DNA from: Flectobacillus roseus
GTDB taxonomy: Bacteria; Bacteroidota; Bacteroidia; Cytophagales; Spirosomataceae
Length of the DNA stretch: 64,000 bases
Assembly: GCF_030056665.1 (NCBI RefSeq)
Contig: NZ_JASHIG010000011.1
Reading direction: 5' to 3' (one strand)
A model generated the notes under the pieces. That model saw nothing but the letters and a program-made list of their open reading frames with translations. It made no database searches and was not told the DNA's origin. Positions 45,077 to 54,822 of the stretch are shown here, piece by piece. The number at the start of each line of letters is the position of its first letter. Position 1 is the stretch's first letter. A program made the position numbers and the translations under genes.

Positions 45077-45436
45077 TTATGATTCCTCAGATAGATAAGC
45101 CTCTATTTGTGGAATGATGAGTGCTAGCTCCTCATCAATCAGCTTGTGTAAATCTTGTACAACAGATTTTGCTGCTCCATGCTTCAGGGCGTGTTCCAAG
45201 GCTTGAACAGGCTCATGAAAATCTTGAAGACCAATCATCGTAAAAGAGGGCTTGATACGATGTACGACCTGACCAGCCGTAACATAATCGTTGTTAGCCA
45301 ATGATGTAGCTACACTTTCCCATGAAGGCACAGAATCTGACAAAAATACTCCCATCATCATGGTTATTATGTCACGTTCGCCTCCATACACCTCATCTAA
45401 GTAAGTATGGTCTATATTTCGTCTGAATGAATACAT
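45077..45436 (-). CDS. Hpt-domain phosphotransfer protein
   Basis: This 119-residue protein consists of a histidine phosphotransfer domain. The phospho-accepting His59 lies in VVHRIKPSFTMIGL, with the conserved Lys62, Ser/Thr and Gly of the family. The rest is helical. It can shuttle phosphate between receivers. The nearest receivers are those at 33931 and (degenerate) 34386 in the polysaccharide locus. It is 149 bases upstream of the processive glycosyltransferase gene on the same strand. A -7 match, TATCTTTG on the minus strand (45496-45503), lies upstream. Confidence 0.8.
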   Translation of the reverse strand: MYSFRRNIDHTYLDEVYGGERDIITMMMGVFLSDSVPSWESVATSLANNDYVTAGQVVHRIKPSFTMIGLQDFHEPVQALEHALKHGAAKSVVQDLHKLIDEELALIIPQIEAYLSEES

Positions 45437-45495
45437 CTTTATAAATTGTCTTGATTAGGTAGTTTTCGTTAGAACGGATAAAGGGAGTCTGTTTT

Positions 45496-45503
45496 CAAAG
45501 ATA
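45496..45503 (-). promoter_or_regulatory. possible -7 element of the Hpt gene
   Basis: On the minus strand this reads TATCTTTG, an exact TAnnTTTG. No clear TTTG was found about 20 bases further upstream. The leader would be about 55 bases. Confidence 0.35.
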
Positions 45504-45632
45504 CTAAAAAATCAGTTTTCATTATCTTTTTGTTTTAAAAACATCCTAGGATATAACTAAAATTAATACAGTTAAGTGAGGAAAAATATATTTAAACACA
45601 ACTAATTGTTTTTCAGTATTTCTGAAAATAGA

Positions 45633-45669
45633 AAAAGGGAATTTCGAAAAAACTTCGAAATTCCCTTTT
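45633..45669 (-). terminator. intrinsic terminator of maeB
   Basis: A perfect 16-bp stem, aaaagggaatttcgaa (45633-45648) with ttcgaaattccctttt (45654-45669), encloses a 5-base loop. On the minus strand it ends in a T-rich tract. It is about 30 bases past the maeB stop. Confidence 0.85.
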
Positions 45670-45698
45670 AAAATAGCTAATAGCTCAAAAATAGAGAC

Positions 45699-47972
45699 CT
45701 ATTTTGATTGTGCTTCTACTACAGCAATTGCTACCATGTTCACAATTTCACGAACCGATGAACCTAATTGCAATACGTGTACAGGTTTGCGCAAACCAAG
45801 TAAAATTGGTCCGATATATTCAATATCACCTGTTTCTTTCAACAAGTTATACGAAATATTTGCTGCCGAAAGATTCGGGAAAATTAATACGTTTGCTCCT
45901 TCGTCTGCTAGTTTCGAGAATGGATAATTTTCACGAACTAAATCAGTATCAAACGCCATGTGTGCCTGCATCTCCCCTTCTACGATCATGTCTGGATGCT
46001 TTCTTTGTAAAATTGCCGTAGCTTCACGCATTTTAACAGCATCTTCACCATCGGCAGTACCAAAGTTAGAATATGTCAACATAGCAATTCTTGGACGAAT
46101 ATTAAACTGCTCAACGGCTTTGGCAGTCAATTCAGTAATTTCCACAATTTCCTCCACACTTGGGTTAAAGTTTACCGTCGTATCAGAGAAGAACAATGGC
46201 CCTTTTTTCGTCAACAAGATATACATACCCGATACTTTCTTCACACCTTCGTCGCGACCAATTACTTGTAAGGCTGGACGGATGGCATTAGGATAGTTAC
46301 GCGTCAAACCAGAAATTACGCAATCTGCATCGCCCGTTTCTACCATCATTGCTGCAAAGTAGTTACGCACCTGCATTTGTTTGTGCGCCTCATACTGATT
46401 GTAACCACGACGTTTACGTTTTTCGAAGAAAATATCGCCATAACGTTTTAACTGGTCTGCATTCTGAGCATCACGAGTATCAATGATTTTCACATCACCT
46501 AATTCCAAATTATGTTCCTCAATGATACGTTGAATTTTTTGTACATTACCTAATAAGATAGGAATACAAATACCTTCGTCTTTGGCTTGCTGAACAGCTT
46601 TTAATACCTTCAAATTTTCAGCATCAGCAAAAACCACACGTTTTGGTGTTCTTTTAGCACGGTTGATGATATAGCGCATCAACTGGTTGTCTAATCCTAA
46701 ACGTTTTGCTAACTCCTGCTCATAAGCTTCCCAGTTGGTAATAGGATTTTGAGCAATACCCGATTCCATAGCAGCTTTGGCAACCGCAATAGAAACCGTG
46801 GTAATCAAACGAGGGTCAACTGGCTTTGGAATAATATAGTTACGCCCAAAAGACAGGTTTTTCTCATTATATGCCAAGTTTACAATATCTGGAACAGGTT
46901 TTTTGGCCAATTCTGCAAGGGCTTTTGCAGCGGCCATCTTCATATTCTCGTCAATTTCAGTAGCACGAACATCGAGTGCTCCTCTGAATATGTACGGAAA
47001 ACCTAATACGTTATTTACTTGGTTAGGATAATCTGAACGACCTGTTGCCATGATAATATCTGGACGAGCAGCCACTGCATCTTCATACGAAATCTCTGGT
47101 GTTGGATTGGCCATCGCAAATACGATAGCGTCGCTAGCCATCGAACGAATCATGTCTTGTGAAACAATATTGCCCACCGACAAGCCCAAGAACACATCAG
47201 CGCCTTTCATGGCATCGGCTAAAGTTTCGATACCTTCAGTGCTAGTAGCAAATGGTGCAACATATTTATTGAGGTCAGTACGGCGTTTGTGAACCAAACC
47301 ATCCTTATCAAACATCAAAATATTCTCGATTTTGGCACCTAATAACAAATACAACTTAGCACAAGACAAAGCTGCTGCACCTGCACCAGAAATCACGAAA
47401 CGACATTCATCAATTTTCTTATTTACTAATTCCAAGGCATTGATAAGCGCAGCACCCGAAATAATCGCTGTTCCGTGCTGGTCGTCATGCATAATGGGAA
47501 TTTTGAGGTCTTTTCTTAATCTCTCTTCAATCTCAAAACACTCTGGAGATTTAATATCTTCCAAGTTTACCCCTCCAAATGTTGGTTCTAATACTTTAAC
47601 TGTACGAATCAACTCTTCTGGGTCTTGAGTGTTTAGCTCAATATCAAACACATCAATATCGGCAAAGATTTTAAACAATAAGCCTTTACCTTCCATCACA
47701 GGCTTACTTGCTTCAGGGCCAATATTCCCAAGTCCTAGCACAGCAGTACCATTCGAAATTACCGCTACTAAGTTTCCTTTGGCGGTATACTTGTAAACAT
47801 TTTCTACGTTATTGGCAATTTCGATACAGGGTTCTGCAACACCTGGTGAATAGGCCAGTGAAAGGTCACGCTGTGTTTCTGTTTCTTTGGTCGGAACAAC
47901 TGCAATTTTTCCTGGCCTGCCTTTGGAGTGGTAATCCAAGGCATCTTGCTTGCGAATAGATTTTTGTTTCAT
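45699..47972 (-). CDS. maeB: NADP-dependent malic enzyme with phosphotransacetylase-like domain
   Basis: This enzyme decarboxylates malate to pyruvate with NADP. Its 757 residues match the two-domain MaeB. The malic enzyme part spans about 1-430 (SLAYSPGVAEPC, GLGNIGPEASKPVMEGK, MHDDQHGTAIISGAALINAL, FVISGAGAAALS). A phosphate acetyltransferase-like part spans about 440-757 (RVVFADAENLKVLKA, LTYSNFGTADGEDAVKMREA, FPNLSAANISYNLLKETG). The second part is usually a regulatory acetyl-CoA sensor. It provides pyruvate and NADPH from the malate of the glyoxylate shunt. A -7 match (TACTTTTG) lies upstream at 48031. Confidence 0.95.
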   Translation of the reverse strand: MKQKSIRKQDALDYHSKGRPGKIAVVPTKETETQRDLSLAYSPGVAEPCIEIANNVENVYKYTAKGNLVAVISNGTAVLGLGNIGPEASKPVMEGKGLLFKIFADIDVFDIELNTQDPEELIRTVKVLEPTFGGVNLEDIKSPECFEIEERLRKDLKIPIMHDDQHGTAIISGAALINALELVNKKIDECRFVISGAGAAALSCAKLYLLLGAKIENILMFDKDGLVHKRRTDLNKYVAPFATSTEGIETLADAMKGADVFLGLSVGNIVSQDMIRSMASDAIVFAMANPTPEISYEDAVAARPDIIMATGRSDYPNQVNNVLGFPYIFRGALDVRATEIDENMKMAAAKALAELAKKPVPDIVNLAYNEKNLSFGRNYIIPKPVDPRLITTVSIAVAKAAMESGIAQNPITNWEAYEQELAKRLGLDNQLMRYIINRAKRTPKRVVFADAENLKVLKAVQQAKDEGICIPILLGNVQKIQRIIEEHNLELGDVKIIDTRDAQNADQLKRYGDIFFEKRKRRGYNQYEAHKQMQVRNYFAAMMVETGDADCVISGLTRNYPNAIRPALQVIGRDEGVKKVSGMYILLTKKGPLFFSDTTVNFNPSVEEIVEITELTAKAVEQFNIRPRIAMLTYSNFGTADGEDAVKMREATAILQRKHPDMIVEGEMQAHMAFDTDLVRENYPFSKLADEGANVLIFPNLSAANISYNLLKETGDIEYIGPILLGLRKPVHVLQLGSSVREIVNMVAIAVVEAQSK

Positions 47973-48666
47973 GTTGATTGGGCGACAATCCTGTGAGGAT
48001 CACCTTAAGTTAAAAAAGTGCTCGATCTTGCAAAAGTATCGAACGTTAGGCCTTACGTTTGGAGCACCTCACGTTTTAGGCCAGTTTATTAGTTTTAGAT
48101 GAATAAAAGAGTGGCGAAATTAGCGCATAGATTTTGAAAAGTCTATAAAAATATACTAAGTGACCAAATCATAGCAGACTGAAAAAGCACATATTTTGAA
48201 AGAGTTTTTACTTTTTTCAGAATAAATACATTTAGTTAAAAGCTAAAACAAAAGAAAATCCTTAAACTTTAGCAAAAAACGATAGCAACTCAACTAAAGA
48301 ATTAAGAAAAGTTTTTTAGAAAAAATATAATCTTAAAGGATTTTAACACTAAATACCCTGCAATTTGGCATATATGTACCTTGAGACTACAAAATAGAAA
48401 ATATGTAGGATAATCTGTGAGGATGATAAAGTATTTTATTTTAGATGTATCCATTTTAGTTAATGACTCGGCTAATTACAAAATCCACGTGATAAAATCG
48501 GAAGTTATCCGTAAATTTGCGATTCTGGATTGACGACTGTAAAGCACAATTTTTTAAAATATAATTCTTGCTAAATAATTGATTGCGATAGACTATATTT
48601 CTTTCCCACTAATAACCTGTAAACAGACTGACACTAATATTATTTTAGTAGAAAGACTTTATTAAA
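47973..48666. other. 694-bp divergent intergenic region between maeB and a glycosyltransferase gene
   Basis: This AT-rich stretch has no believable gene. CAAAAGTA at 48031-48038 is a minus-strand TACTTTTG -7 element about 60 bases before maeB. TAAATTTG at 48512-48519 is a plus-strand -7 match about 148 bases before the gene at 48667. Neither has a clear -33 element. Confidence 0.45.
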
Positions 48667-49686
48667 ATGAACGTACCCACCATTTCGATAGCACTTTGTA
48701 CTTATAATGGTAGCAAGTATATCAAAACCCAAATAGAAAGTTTAATTAATCAAACATTAAAACCCAGTGAAATTGTAATTTGTGATGATAATTCGTCGGA
48801 TAATACGCTTGAAATTATTCGCTCGATAAATGCTCCTTTTCCAATTCGTATTTACGAAAACAAGCCTGCCTTGCGCACTGTCAAAAACTTTGAGAGAGCC
48901 GTTTCATTGTGTACTGGTGATTTGATTATGCTATGTGACCAAGACGACTTTTGGGTTCCGACTAAACTGGAGGTGATGGGTAAATACATGCTGGAACATC
49001 CTAAAACAAATGTTTTGTTTTCAAACGCTTTATTAGTTGATGAAAATTTAAACAGCTTGGGTAAAAAAATGTGGGAAACCGTCAATTTGGAGGAACATAC
49101 ATTACAGCGTTGGAGAAATGGTCATTCAACAGAAATTTTAATGGCTGGTAACAGGGTGACTGGCTGCACTATGTGTTTTCGTAGAAGCTTTGTTAGTGAG
49201 ATTGTTCCATTCCCTACTCAAATTGACAAGGATTTTATTCATGACGGTTGGATTGCCATGCTGGCATCAATTACCAATTCAATAGACTTTATCAACGAAG
49301 ATTTAATTTGGTATCGTCAGCACTCTGCTCAACAAGTGGGAGCTAAAAATGATGAATTTACACACAGAGAAAAGGTTACTTTAAAAAATCGCTTTACGCG
49401 TCCTAAAACTGAAAAAGTTGAACCCTTCTTGGAAAAAGCGGTTTTTTATAAGAAGATTATCGATTATATTCTTGAGAATACTACTCATAAAATTGATGAA
49501 CTAGTGCCCCTTACAAGAGCATTTGAACATTATAACTTAAGAGCAAAATTGCCTTTCAGACCACGTTACACGCGTTTTATACCTGCAATACTCAATTATT
49601 GTAAAGGGAATTATCACAAATATGGCCACGTAGGCTCTAGTCAAATAGGCATCCTACAAGCGTTGATTGGGGATATTGTTGAATAA
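48667..49686 (+). CDS. glycosyltransferase family 2
   Basis: The 339 residues carry a GT-A fold near the N-terminus: ISIALCTYNGSKYIKTQIES, EIVICDDNSSDNTLEI and LIMLCDQDDFWVPTKLEVM (DQDD metal site). This pattern is common in rhamnosyl- and dTDP-sugar transferases. No membrane segment was seen. It lies 62 bases before queE, and a shared function is not evident. It may add a side-chain sugar to the polysaccharide made at 32-45 kb, but this is speculative. Confidence 0.85.
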   Translation: MNVPTISIALCTYNGSKYIKTQIESLINQTLKPSEIVICDDNSSDNTLEIIRSINAPFPIRIYENKPALRTVKNFERAVSLCTGDLIMLCDQDDFWVPTKLEVMGKYMLEHPKTNVLFSNALLVDENLNSLGKKMWETVNLEEHTLQRWRNGHSTEILMAGNRVTGCTMCFRRSFVSEIVPFPTQIDKDFIHDGWIAMLASITNSIDFINEDLIWYRQHSAQQVGAKNDEFTHREKVTLKNRFTRPKTEKVEPFLEKAVFYKKIIDYILENTTHKIDELVPLTRAFEHYNLRAKLPFRPRYTRFIPAILNYCKGNYHKYGHVGSSQIGILQALIGDIVE

Positions 49687-49748
49687 TTTTGAGTGTTTAT
49701 TTTACATTTAATAGCAAACTAATTAATAAACTACTGAGCATAAAAGAT

Positions 49749-50378
49749 ATGATAATTATTGATGAAAATATAAAGCAAACTACCCTTCCCGTAATGGAAG
49801 CGTTCTATACGCTACAAGGAGAAGGATATTATCAGGGAAAAGCAGCCTACTTTATTCGATTGGGTGGCTGTGACGTCGGTTGTCACTGGTGTGATGTAAA
49901 AGAGTCTTGGAATGTAAATGCGCATCCACAACTAACACTCGATGAAATTGTAGCTGAAGCAGCCAAGCATCCAGGCAAATTGGCAGTAATCACAGGGGGC
50001 GAACCGTTGATGCACCATCTGGACGAACTAACTAATGCCCTTCATAATGCAGGTATTCAAACCAATATCGAAACATCTGGGGTGTGCGAGGCTGTAACAG
50101 GTTACTGGGATTGGATTTGCTTTTCACCTAAAAAATTCAAAGCTCCAAATCCAGATATTTTCGAAAAAGCCCACGAACTAAAAGTTGTCATTTATCATCC
50201 GAGTGATTTTGAATGGGCCGAAGGATATGCGGCAAAAATGTCACCCGAGTGTCTGTTATATCTCCAACCTGAATGGAGCAAATCGGAAACAATTCTTCCC
50301 TTGATTATAGAATACATAAAAGACAATCCAAAGTGGAGAATTTCGTTACAAGTTCATAAATTTATGAACATTCCGTAA
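49749..50378 (+). CDS. queE: 7-carboxy-7-deazaguanine synthase
   Basis: This radical SAM enzyme makes 7-carboxy-7-deazaguanine for queuosine synthesis. The ATG at 49749 was chosen. An upstream TTG would add 20 unrelated residues. The 209 residues show TLQGEGYYQGKAAYFIRLGG, the CxxxCxxC cluster CDVGCHWCD, ITGGEPLMH, and NIETSGV. A terminator follows at 50389. It should be cytoplasmic. Confidence 0.92.
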   Translation: MIIIDENIKQTTLPVMEAFYTLQGEGYYQGKAAYFIRLGGCDVGCHWCDVKESWNVNAHPQLTLDEIVAEAAKHPGKLAVITGGEPLMHHLDELTNALHNAGIQTNIETSGVCEAVTGYWDWICFSPKKFKAPNPDIFEKAHELKVVIYHPSDFEWAEGYAAKMSPECLLYLQPEWSKSETILPLIIEYIKDNPKWRISLQVHKFMNIP

Positions 50379-50388
50379 GGTCAAAGAG

Positions 50389-50425
50389 AAGAGCCTGTTG
50401 GATGAATCATCTGACAGGCTCTTTT
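50389..50425 (+). terminator. intrinsic terminator of queE
   Basis: The stem aagagcctgt (50389-50398) pairs with acaggctctt (50414-50423) and is followed by tt. It lies just before the ATG at 50458, and its presence argues against an earlier TTG start for the next gene. Confidence 0.75.
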
Positions 50426-50457
50426 ACTGTAACATTGTCCTATTACTTGCAAAAACT

Positions 50458-52383
50458 ATGAATACGTTTAGATTTTGGATACTTTTGGGTTGCTTTTTAG
50501 GCTTCATAACGAGCGAAGTATTTGCTCAGCAAAATCTTTCTACCACTAATAAAAAGGCCATCAGTGCCTATCAGGATGGGCTTCAGGCTTTGCAAGAAAG
50601 AAAAATAGATGAAGCTTTTCAACAGTTTGAGGAGGCCGTTGAGCGAGATAACCTTTTTGCCGAGGCTTATTATCAATTAGGTCGTTTGTACGAACAAAAT
50701 AGACAGTTTGGCAATGCTATTCTAAATTATGAAAAAAGCTATAATTCCAACCAAGAGGCTGGTGTCGCCAACAGTGCCTTACAATTCTTAGGGAATTTGT
50801 ATATGCGTAAAGGGGAATATCAAAAAGCCAAAGCTTATCTTGAATTATTACTTCCAAGAATCCCAGCCGCAAATAACCTGACGATTCAACGCATCAAAAG
50901 AAGTATAGCTAATGCTGAGTTTGCTTTAAGAGCTGTAGAGCAACCGCTTGATATAAAGCCCATTGCCTTACCTAATACCATCAATGCTTTCGATACACAG
51001 TATTTCCCCACACTCACCGCTGACAGAGAAACGTTGATATTCACAGCACAAAACTATAGCAATCGAGACGAAAACTTATACGTTTCGAAGTGGAAAGATC
51101 AACAGTGGCAACAAGCTCAAAGCCTCTCAGAACTAATCAATACCTCACAAAATGAAGGAACCGCCAGTGTTGCTGCCGACGGTCGAACTTTGGTATTTAC
51201 CGCTTGTGGAGGTCGTAATAGCTTGGGAAGTTGTGACTTGTTTGTAAGTTATCGAGAAGGGAATGACTGGACCAAACCCATAAATATGGGACAGGCCGTC
51301 AACTCAGGCGAATGGGATTCTCAACCCTCTCTTTCGGCAGATGGACGAACTTTGTACTTTGTATCAGACAGAAGAGGTAGTATCGGGAAAAGGGATATTT
51401 GGGTGAGTAAACAAGACTCCACAGGACAATGGCAAAAGGCTCAAAATGTAGGAAATATCATCAATACCACTGAAGACGATTTGTCGCCTTTTATTCATGC
51501 CAATGGACAAACCCTATTTTTTAGTTCTGAAGGACACGCAGGGATGGGTGGCTTGGATTTATTTATGTCTCAAAAGCAAGGTATTAACTGGTCTGTACCT
51601 CAAAACTTAGGCTATCCTATCAATACCCAAGACGACCAAGTAGCCTTATTTATTACTGCCGACGGACAAAAAGGATATTACTCATTAGAACAAGATACAG
51701 GTGAACGATATAAAAAATCTAAGCTCGTAGAAATCACTTTACCCGGCTCATTACAGGCCAAAATACAAGCTACGACGTACCTAAAAGGTATTGTAACCGA
51801 TGCTAAAACACAACAAAAGCTCTCCGCAGAATTGGAGCTAGTCGCCTTAAATTCTTCTCAACCTGTAGGGAAATTTCTCTCCGATGCTCAAACAGGCCAG
51901 TATATTTCGGTATTAAATACTTCGGGCGAATATGCCTTGTTTGTGAATAAACAAGGGTATTTTTTCAAAAGTCTTCATTTTGATTTTAGCCAAACTCATG
52001 CACTCGACAAAGTATTAAATATTAGCCTTGAGCCTATTCAAAAAGATGCTAAAGAAATTTTGAATAATATCTTCTTTGCAACAAACCAGTGGGACTTACA
52101 ACCTCAATCTACTACTGAGCTCGACAAACTAGTGGTTTTGCTAAAAAGTAACCCTACGCTTTCGGTCGAAATTTCGGGACATACTGATGATGTCGGCAAA
52201 GATGCAGACAATCTTATTTTATCTCAAAAACGAGCCAAAGAGGTGATGAATTATCTGATCAATAAAGGCATTCCAAGTAATAAAATCAAAGCTGAAGGAT
52301 ACGGCGAAACCAAACCTTTTGTACCCAATACATCCGACGAAAACAGAAAACTCAATAGAAGGATTGAGGTTAAGTTTTTGTAA
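50458..52383 (+). CDS. OmpA-family protein with TPR and PD40 repeats
   Basis: This envelope protein probably links the outer membrane to peptidoglycan. The ATG at 50458 gives a signal peptide (FWILLGCFLGFITSEVFAQ). A TPR region (about 25-150) is followed by WD40/PD40 blades (about 180-430) with LTADRETLIFTAQN, SADGRTLYFVSDRRG and FFSSEGHAGMGGLD. A CarboxypepD-like beta domain (about 440-530) precedes the C-terminal OmpA domain (about 535-641) with VEISGHTDDVGKDADNLILS and RAKEVMNYL. The 641-residue architecture is typical of Bacteroidota, including gliding or secretion-linked PorE-like proteins. A role in type IX secretion is possible but not shown. Confidence 0.85.
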   Translation: MNTFRFWILLGCFLGFITSEVFAQQNLSTTNKKAISAYQDGLQALQERKIDEAFQQFEEAVERDNLFAEAYYQLGRLYEQNRQFGNAILNYEKSYNSNQEAGVANSALQFLGNLYMRKGEYQKAKAYLELLLPRIPAANNLTIQRIKRSIANAEFALRAVEQPLDIKPIALPNTINAFDTQYFPTLTADRETLIFTAQNYSNRDENLYVSKWKDQQWQQAQSLSELINTSQNEGTASVAADGRTLVFTACGGRNSLGSCDLFVSYREGNDWTKPINMGQAVNSGEWDSQPSLSADGRTLYFVSDRRGSIGKRDIWVSKQDSTGQWQKAQNVGNIINTTEDDLSPFIHANGQTLFFSSEGHAGMGGLDLFMSQKQGINWSVPQNLGYPINTQDDQVALFITADGQKGYYSLEQDTGERYKKSKLVEITLPGSLQAKIQATTYLKGIVTDAKTQQKLSAELELVALNSSQPVGKFLSDAQTGQYISVLNTSGEYALFVNKQGYFFKSLHFDFSQTHALDKVLNISLEPIQKDAKEILNNIFFATNQWDLQPQSTTELDKLVVLLKSNPTLSVEISGHTDDVGKDADNLILSQKRAKEVMNYLINKGIPSNKIKAEGYGETKPFVPNTSDENRKLNRRIEVKFL

Positions 52384-52476
52384 AAAAGTAGGTCTAGAGC
52401 CAACACTAGTCACCCTACTGCATTGAGTGAGTTGAGATTTAGTGAATGAGTGATTATTTTAAGAAGACATTCACCA

Positions 52477-52500
52477 GTAGAGACGCAATGCTTTGCGTCT
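52477..52500 (+). repeat. gtagagacgc hairpin (REP-like), copy 2
   Basis: gtag is followed by the stem agacgcaa (52481-52488) with ttgcgtct (52493-52500). It differs from copy 1 only in the loop. Confidence 0.6.
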
Positions 52501-52541
52501 TTAGCCGAATCAGGTCTTACATTGGTAGTATCTATCAAAAA

Positions 52542-52576
52542 AAGCGGTCGAAAAAACAATTTTCGACCGCTTTTTT
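52542..52576 (+). terminator. intrinsic terminator of the OmpA-family gene, inside the composite repeat
   Basis: A 13-bp stem, aagcggtcgaaaa (52542-52554) with ttttcgaccgctt (52560-52572), encloses a 5-base loop and runs into T residues. Confidence 0.8.
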
Positions 52577-52758
52577 AAATAAGGAAACTATTTGAATATT
52601 TTGTCACTGGTGAATAAGTTCACCCGCTAAGTGGAACCTTGGTCAAGAATGAACAGCTTAAAGGACTTATCTCTAAAGGCAAGACATATCATCTTTGCTA
52701 GTGAAACATCAATTAAAAAAAATAATCACTCATTGACTCAGTCACAATTCACTCAATA

Positions 52759-53490
52759 TTACTGGCCTCCACCAGACTTAATTTCTTTCATAATTTTCTG
52801 ACGACTTACACCCTCACTTGGCGCATCTTCGTAGGCCTTTTTATAATCATCTTTTTTCAAATCTCCACGTTTGATTGACTGAATAAACTGTGCCCATGCA
52901 AATGGATTGGTTAAGGTCATCAAAGGACTCGAAATAAAGTTACGATTGGCCATACTGTAAGTCATTTGATCAGAGAAGTTTCTAAAATTACCTGCTCCAC
53001 TCAAACCAGCTTTTAGCGCCAATACATTCAATTTAGATTGCTCCAAATTCTTCGCTAATGCCTTACGACCCGCCTGATTATCCAACTGCATTTCTAAAAA
53101 TGCCTTTTTGAAATCTTCTTCTGTACTATATGGATATACCCTCACCTCGGCGAGCATTCTGGTTTCTTCAGCCATACGCACATAAGCTTGGTGTGTTTGC
53201 TCAATGTCTCTAGGAATGACATAATAGCGCTTTTTATAACCCACATACGAAAACTGAATTGTATCGCCAGGATATACATACAAGGCAAAATTACCTAAGT
53301 TATCTGTCAATGTACCTCTTCCTGAATTTGGGTTAAAGACATAAGCACTTGGCAAAAACTCTGAACTACGGTCTGCCACTACTCTTCCAGAAAATATGAC
53401 ACTCTTATCCTGCCCCTGAGCAAAAGTCTTAACAGAAAATCCTGTCAAGAAGAGTATTAATATGGTAATATATCTAAATGCTAATCGCAT
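52759..53490 (-). CDS. secreted protein with carboxypeptidase-like regulatory domain
   Basis: This probable periplasmic or surface protein has 243 residues from the ATG at 53490. An earlier TTG would add nine residues. The signal peptide is YITILILFLTGFSVKTFAQ. A CarboxypepD_reg-like beta domain occupies about residues 27-105 (IFSGRVVADRSSEFLPSAYV, GTLTDNLGNFALYVYPGD, FSYVGYKKR). The helical, charged rest has no recognised domain and ends in ...SGGGQ. Such domains also open TonB-dependent receptors, but no barrel follows here. Confidence 0.75.
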   Translation of the reverse strand: MRLAFRYITILILFLTGFSVKTFAQGQDKSVIFSGRVVADRSSEFLPSAYVFNPNSGRGTLTDNLGNFALYVYPGDTIQFSYVGYKKRYYVIPRDIEQTHQAYVRMAEETRMLAEVRVYPYSTEEDFKKAFLEMQLDNQAGRKALAKNLEQSKLNVLALKAGLSGAGNFRNFSDQMTYSMANRNFISSPLMTLTNPFAWAQFIQSIKRGDLKKDDYKKAYEDAPSEGVSRQKIMKEIKSGGGQ

Positions 53491-53766
53491 GGTATAATAT
53501 TTAATTTGAAATTTCAACGGATTGAATACGCAAACTTATACAATTTAAAGGATTAGACCTTGTAGTCCTGTGTTGGTTTAACAGTTTTTAACGTTTTAGC
53601 AAAACTCTGTTTGCTTTATAACACTAAAATAACAGATTAAGTGACAAAAGTAAAGCGTCTTTTTCAGATCTAAGTTCAATCTAATCTCAATAGGATTCAA
53701 TCTTTTACATAAATCCTCTTTTATCACAAATACTAAGAAATCATTATGACTCACCCCTATAAAAGC

Positions 53767-53807
53767 AAAAGCGCCAATGTTTCATAAAGAAGAACATTGG
53801 CGCTTTT
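53767..53807 (-). terminator. intrinsic terminator of cdsA
   Basis: A perfect 15-bp stem, aaaagcgccaatgtt (53767-53781) with aacattggcgctttt (53793-53807), closes an 11-base loop. It lies just past the cdsA stop codon on the minus strand and can act in either direction. Confidence 0.85.
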
Positions 53808-53824
53808 TATATTGCTTTTAGCAA

Positions 53825-54661
53825 TTAAAACATTTTCAAAAAGGTAATGATAAATGGTACTGACAATAACAAACCGTCGAATCTATCCAAAAATCCTCCA
53901 TGACCTGGAATGGTTGAAGCTGAATCTTTGATTTTAATACTTCTTTTGAAAAGTGATTCAACCAAGTCGCCATAGGTACCAGCCACCACAATAATGGCAC
54001 CGCATACATACCATTGCCAATCTTGTAAATCATCGAAATATTGAGTTAGAACAAAAGAAACCATCATAGCGGCAACAAAACCACCGATACTTCCCTCCCA
54101 TGATTTTTTAGGTGAAACTCTTTCGAACAATTTTGTTTTACCAAATTTTGTACCTGCAAAATACGCCCCTGTATCACTAGCCCAAAGTAAGAACAAACAG
54201 CCTAGAGGACGTTGCCAGCTAAATCTGAAATCTGGTGTTAAGAAAGCCAAAATGATAATTAAAGCAAAAGGCAAAGCAACATAAATTACTCCTAAAAAAG
54301 TATAAGCGATATTCTTAAATGGCTTTTCATCTTCTGACTTGTAAAGCTTTATAAAAAATATCAAAGCCATAAGCGGAGACAACACATAATAATCTTCGTA
54401 AGGAATAATGCCTTTCTCTATCAAAAACGTAACTGTGACCAAAATAAACCCACAAAAAGTACCATAATACGTTAATGGCTCGTTGCCATCCAAACCAAGC
54501 AATTTATAAAATTCTAATTGTGCCAATACCGAAATCAAAGCAAATAAGACATAGAACGTCCAGTCGCTATAAATGATACAAAACAATAAAAATGGAATTG
54601 CAATAACCGCAGCAATCACACGTTGCTGAAGATTGGACATACCCTGTAATTTTTCCTTCAT
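53825..54661 (-). CDS. cdsA: phosphatidate cytidylyltransferase
   Basis: This inner-membrane enzyme makes CDP-diacylglycerol from phosphatidate and CTP. The 278 residues hold about eight helices and the CDP-DAG synthase signature: LWASDTGAYFAGTKFGKTKL, SPKKSWEGSIGGF, and DLVESLFKRSIKIKDSASTI with PGHGGFLDRFDG near the C-terminus. Downstream lies a strong terminator. Upstream on the same strand, after a repeat block, is the DUF2007 gene. Confidence 0.95.
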   Translation of the reverse strand: MKEKLQGMSNLQQRVIAAVIAIPFLLFCIIYSDWTFYVLFALISVLAQLEFYKLLGLDGNEPLTYYGTFCGFILVTVTFLIEKGIIPYEDYYVLSPLMALIFFIKLYKSEDEKPFKNIAYTFLGVIYVALPFALIIILAFLTPDFRFSWQRPLGCLFLLWASDTGAYFAGTKFGKTKLFERVSPKKSWEGSIGGFVAAMMVSFVLTQYFDDLQDWQWYVCGAIIVVAGTYGDLVESLFKRSIKIKDSASTIPGHGGFLDRFDGLLLSVPFIITFLKMF

Positions 54662-54710
54662 CCTTTTTTTAATAAATTTAAAAATTTCATTTAGAATAGC
54701 CTTTAAGTAT

Positions 54711-54800
54711 TAGTGCTGAATTGTGAGTGATGAATTATGAATGTAGTTTGTTGATTACAAACACCTTTTTTCTCCAATTTAATTTTGCATGAATACTCAA
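54711..54800. repeat. word-repeat block with a single gcaaaatta arm
   Basis: tagtgctgaattgtgagtga (from 54712) starts the block and a single arm of the MITE-like family, aatttaattttgcatgaata followed by ctcaa (54776-54800), ends it. It lies between cdsA and the DUF2007 gene. Confidence 0.45.
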
Positions 54801-54822
54801 ATAATTATATGAATTAAACTTT

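Larger units (their letters stand above)
52437..52652. repeat. composite ~210-bp intergenic repeat with built-in terminator, copy 2
   Basis: It starts with the same 26 bases as copy 1 (52437-52462). A gtagagacgc hairpin (52477-52500), a terminator hairpin (52542-52576) and the tail cactggtgaataagttcaccc with tcaagaat follow. Copy 1 is at 16671-16880. The order and spacing are alike, while the terminator stem changed from aggcgttcg to aagcggtcgaaaa. Confidence 0.65.

Noticed and set aside
49689..49748. TTG start 20 codons upstream of queE
   Set aside because: The extra residues do not match QueE, and the ATG at 49749 gives the normal family length.
50398..50457. Earlier TTG start for the OmpA-family gene
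   Set aside because: The extra stretch overlaps the queE terminator hairpin, and the ATG at 50458 directly begins a signal peptide.
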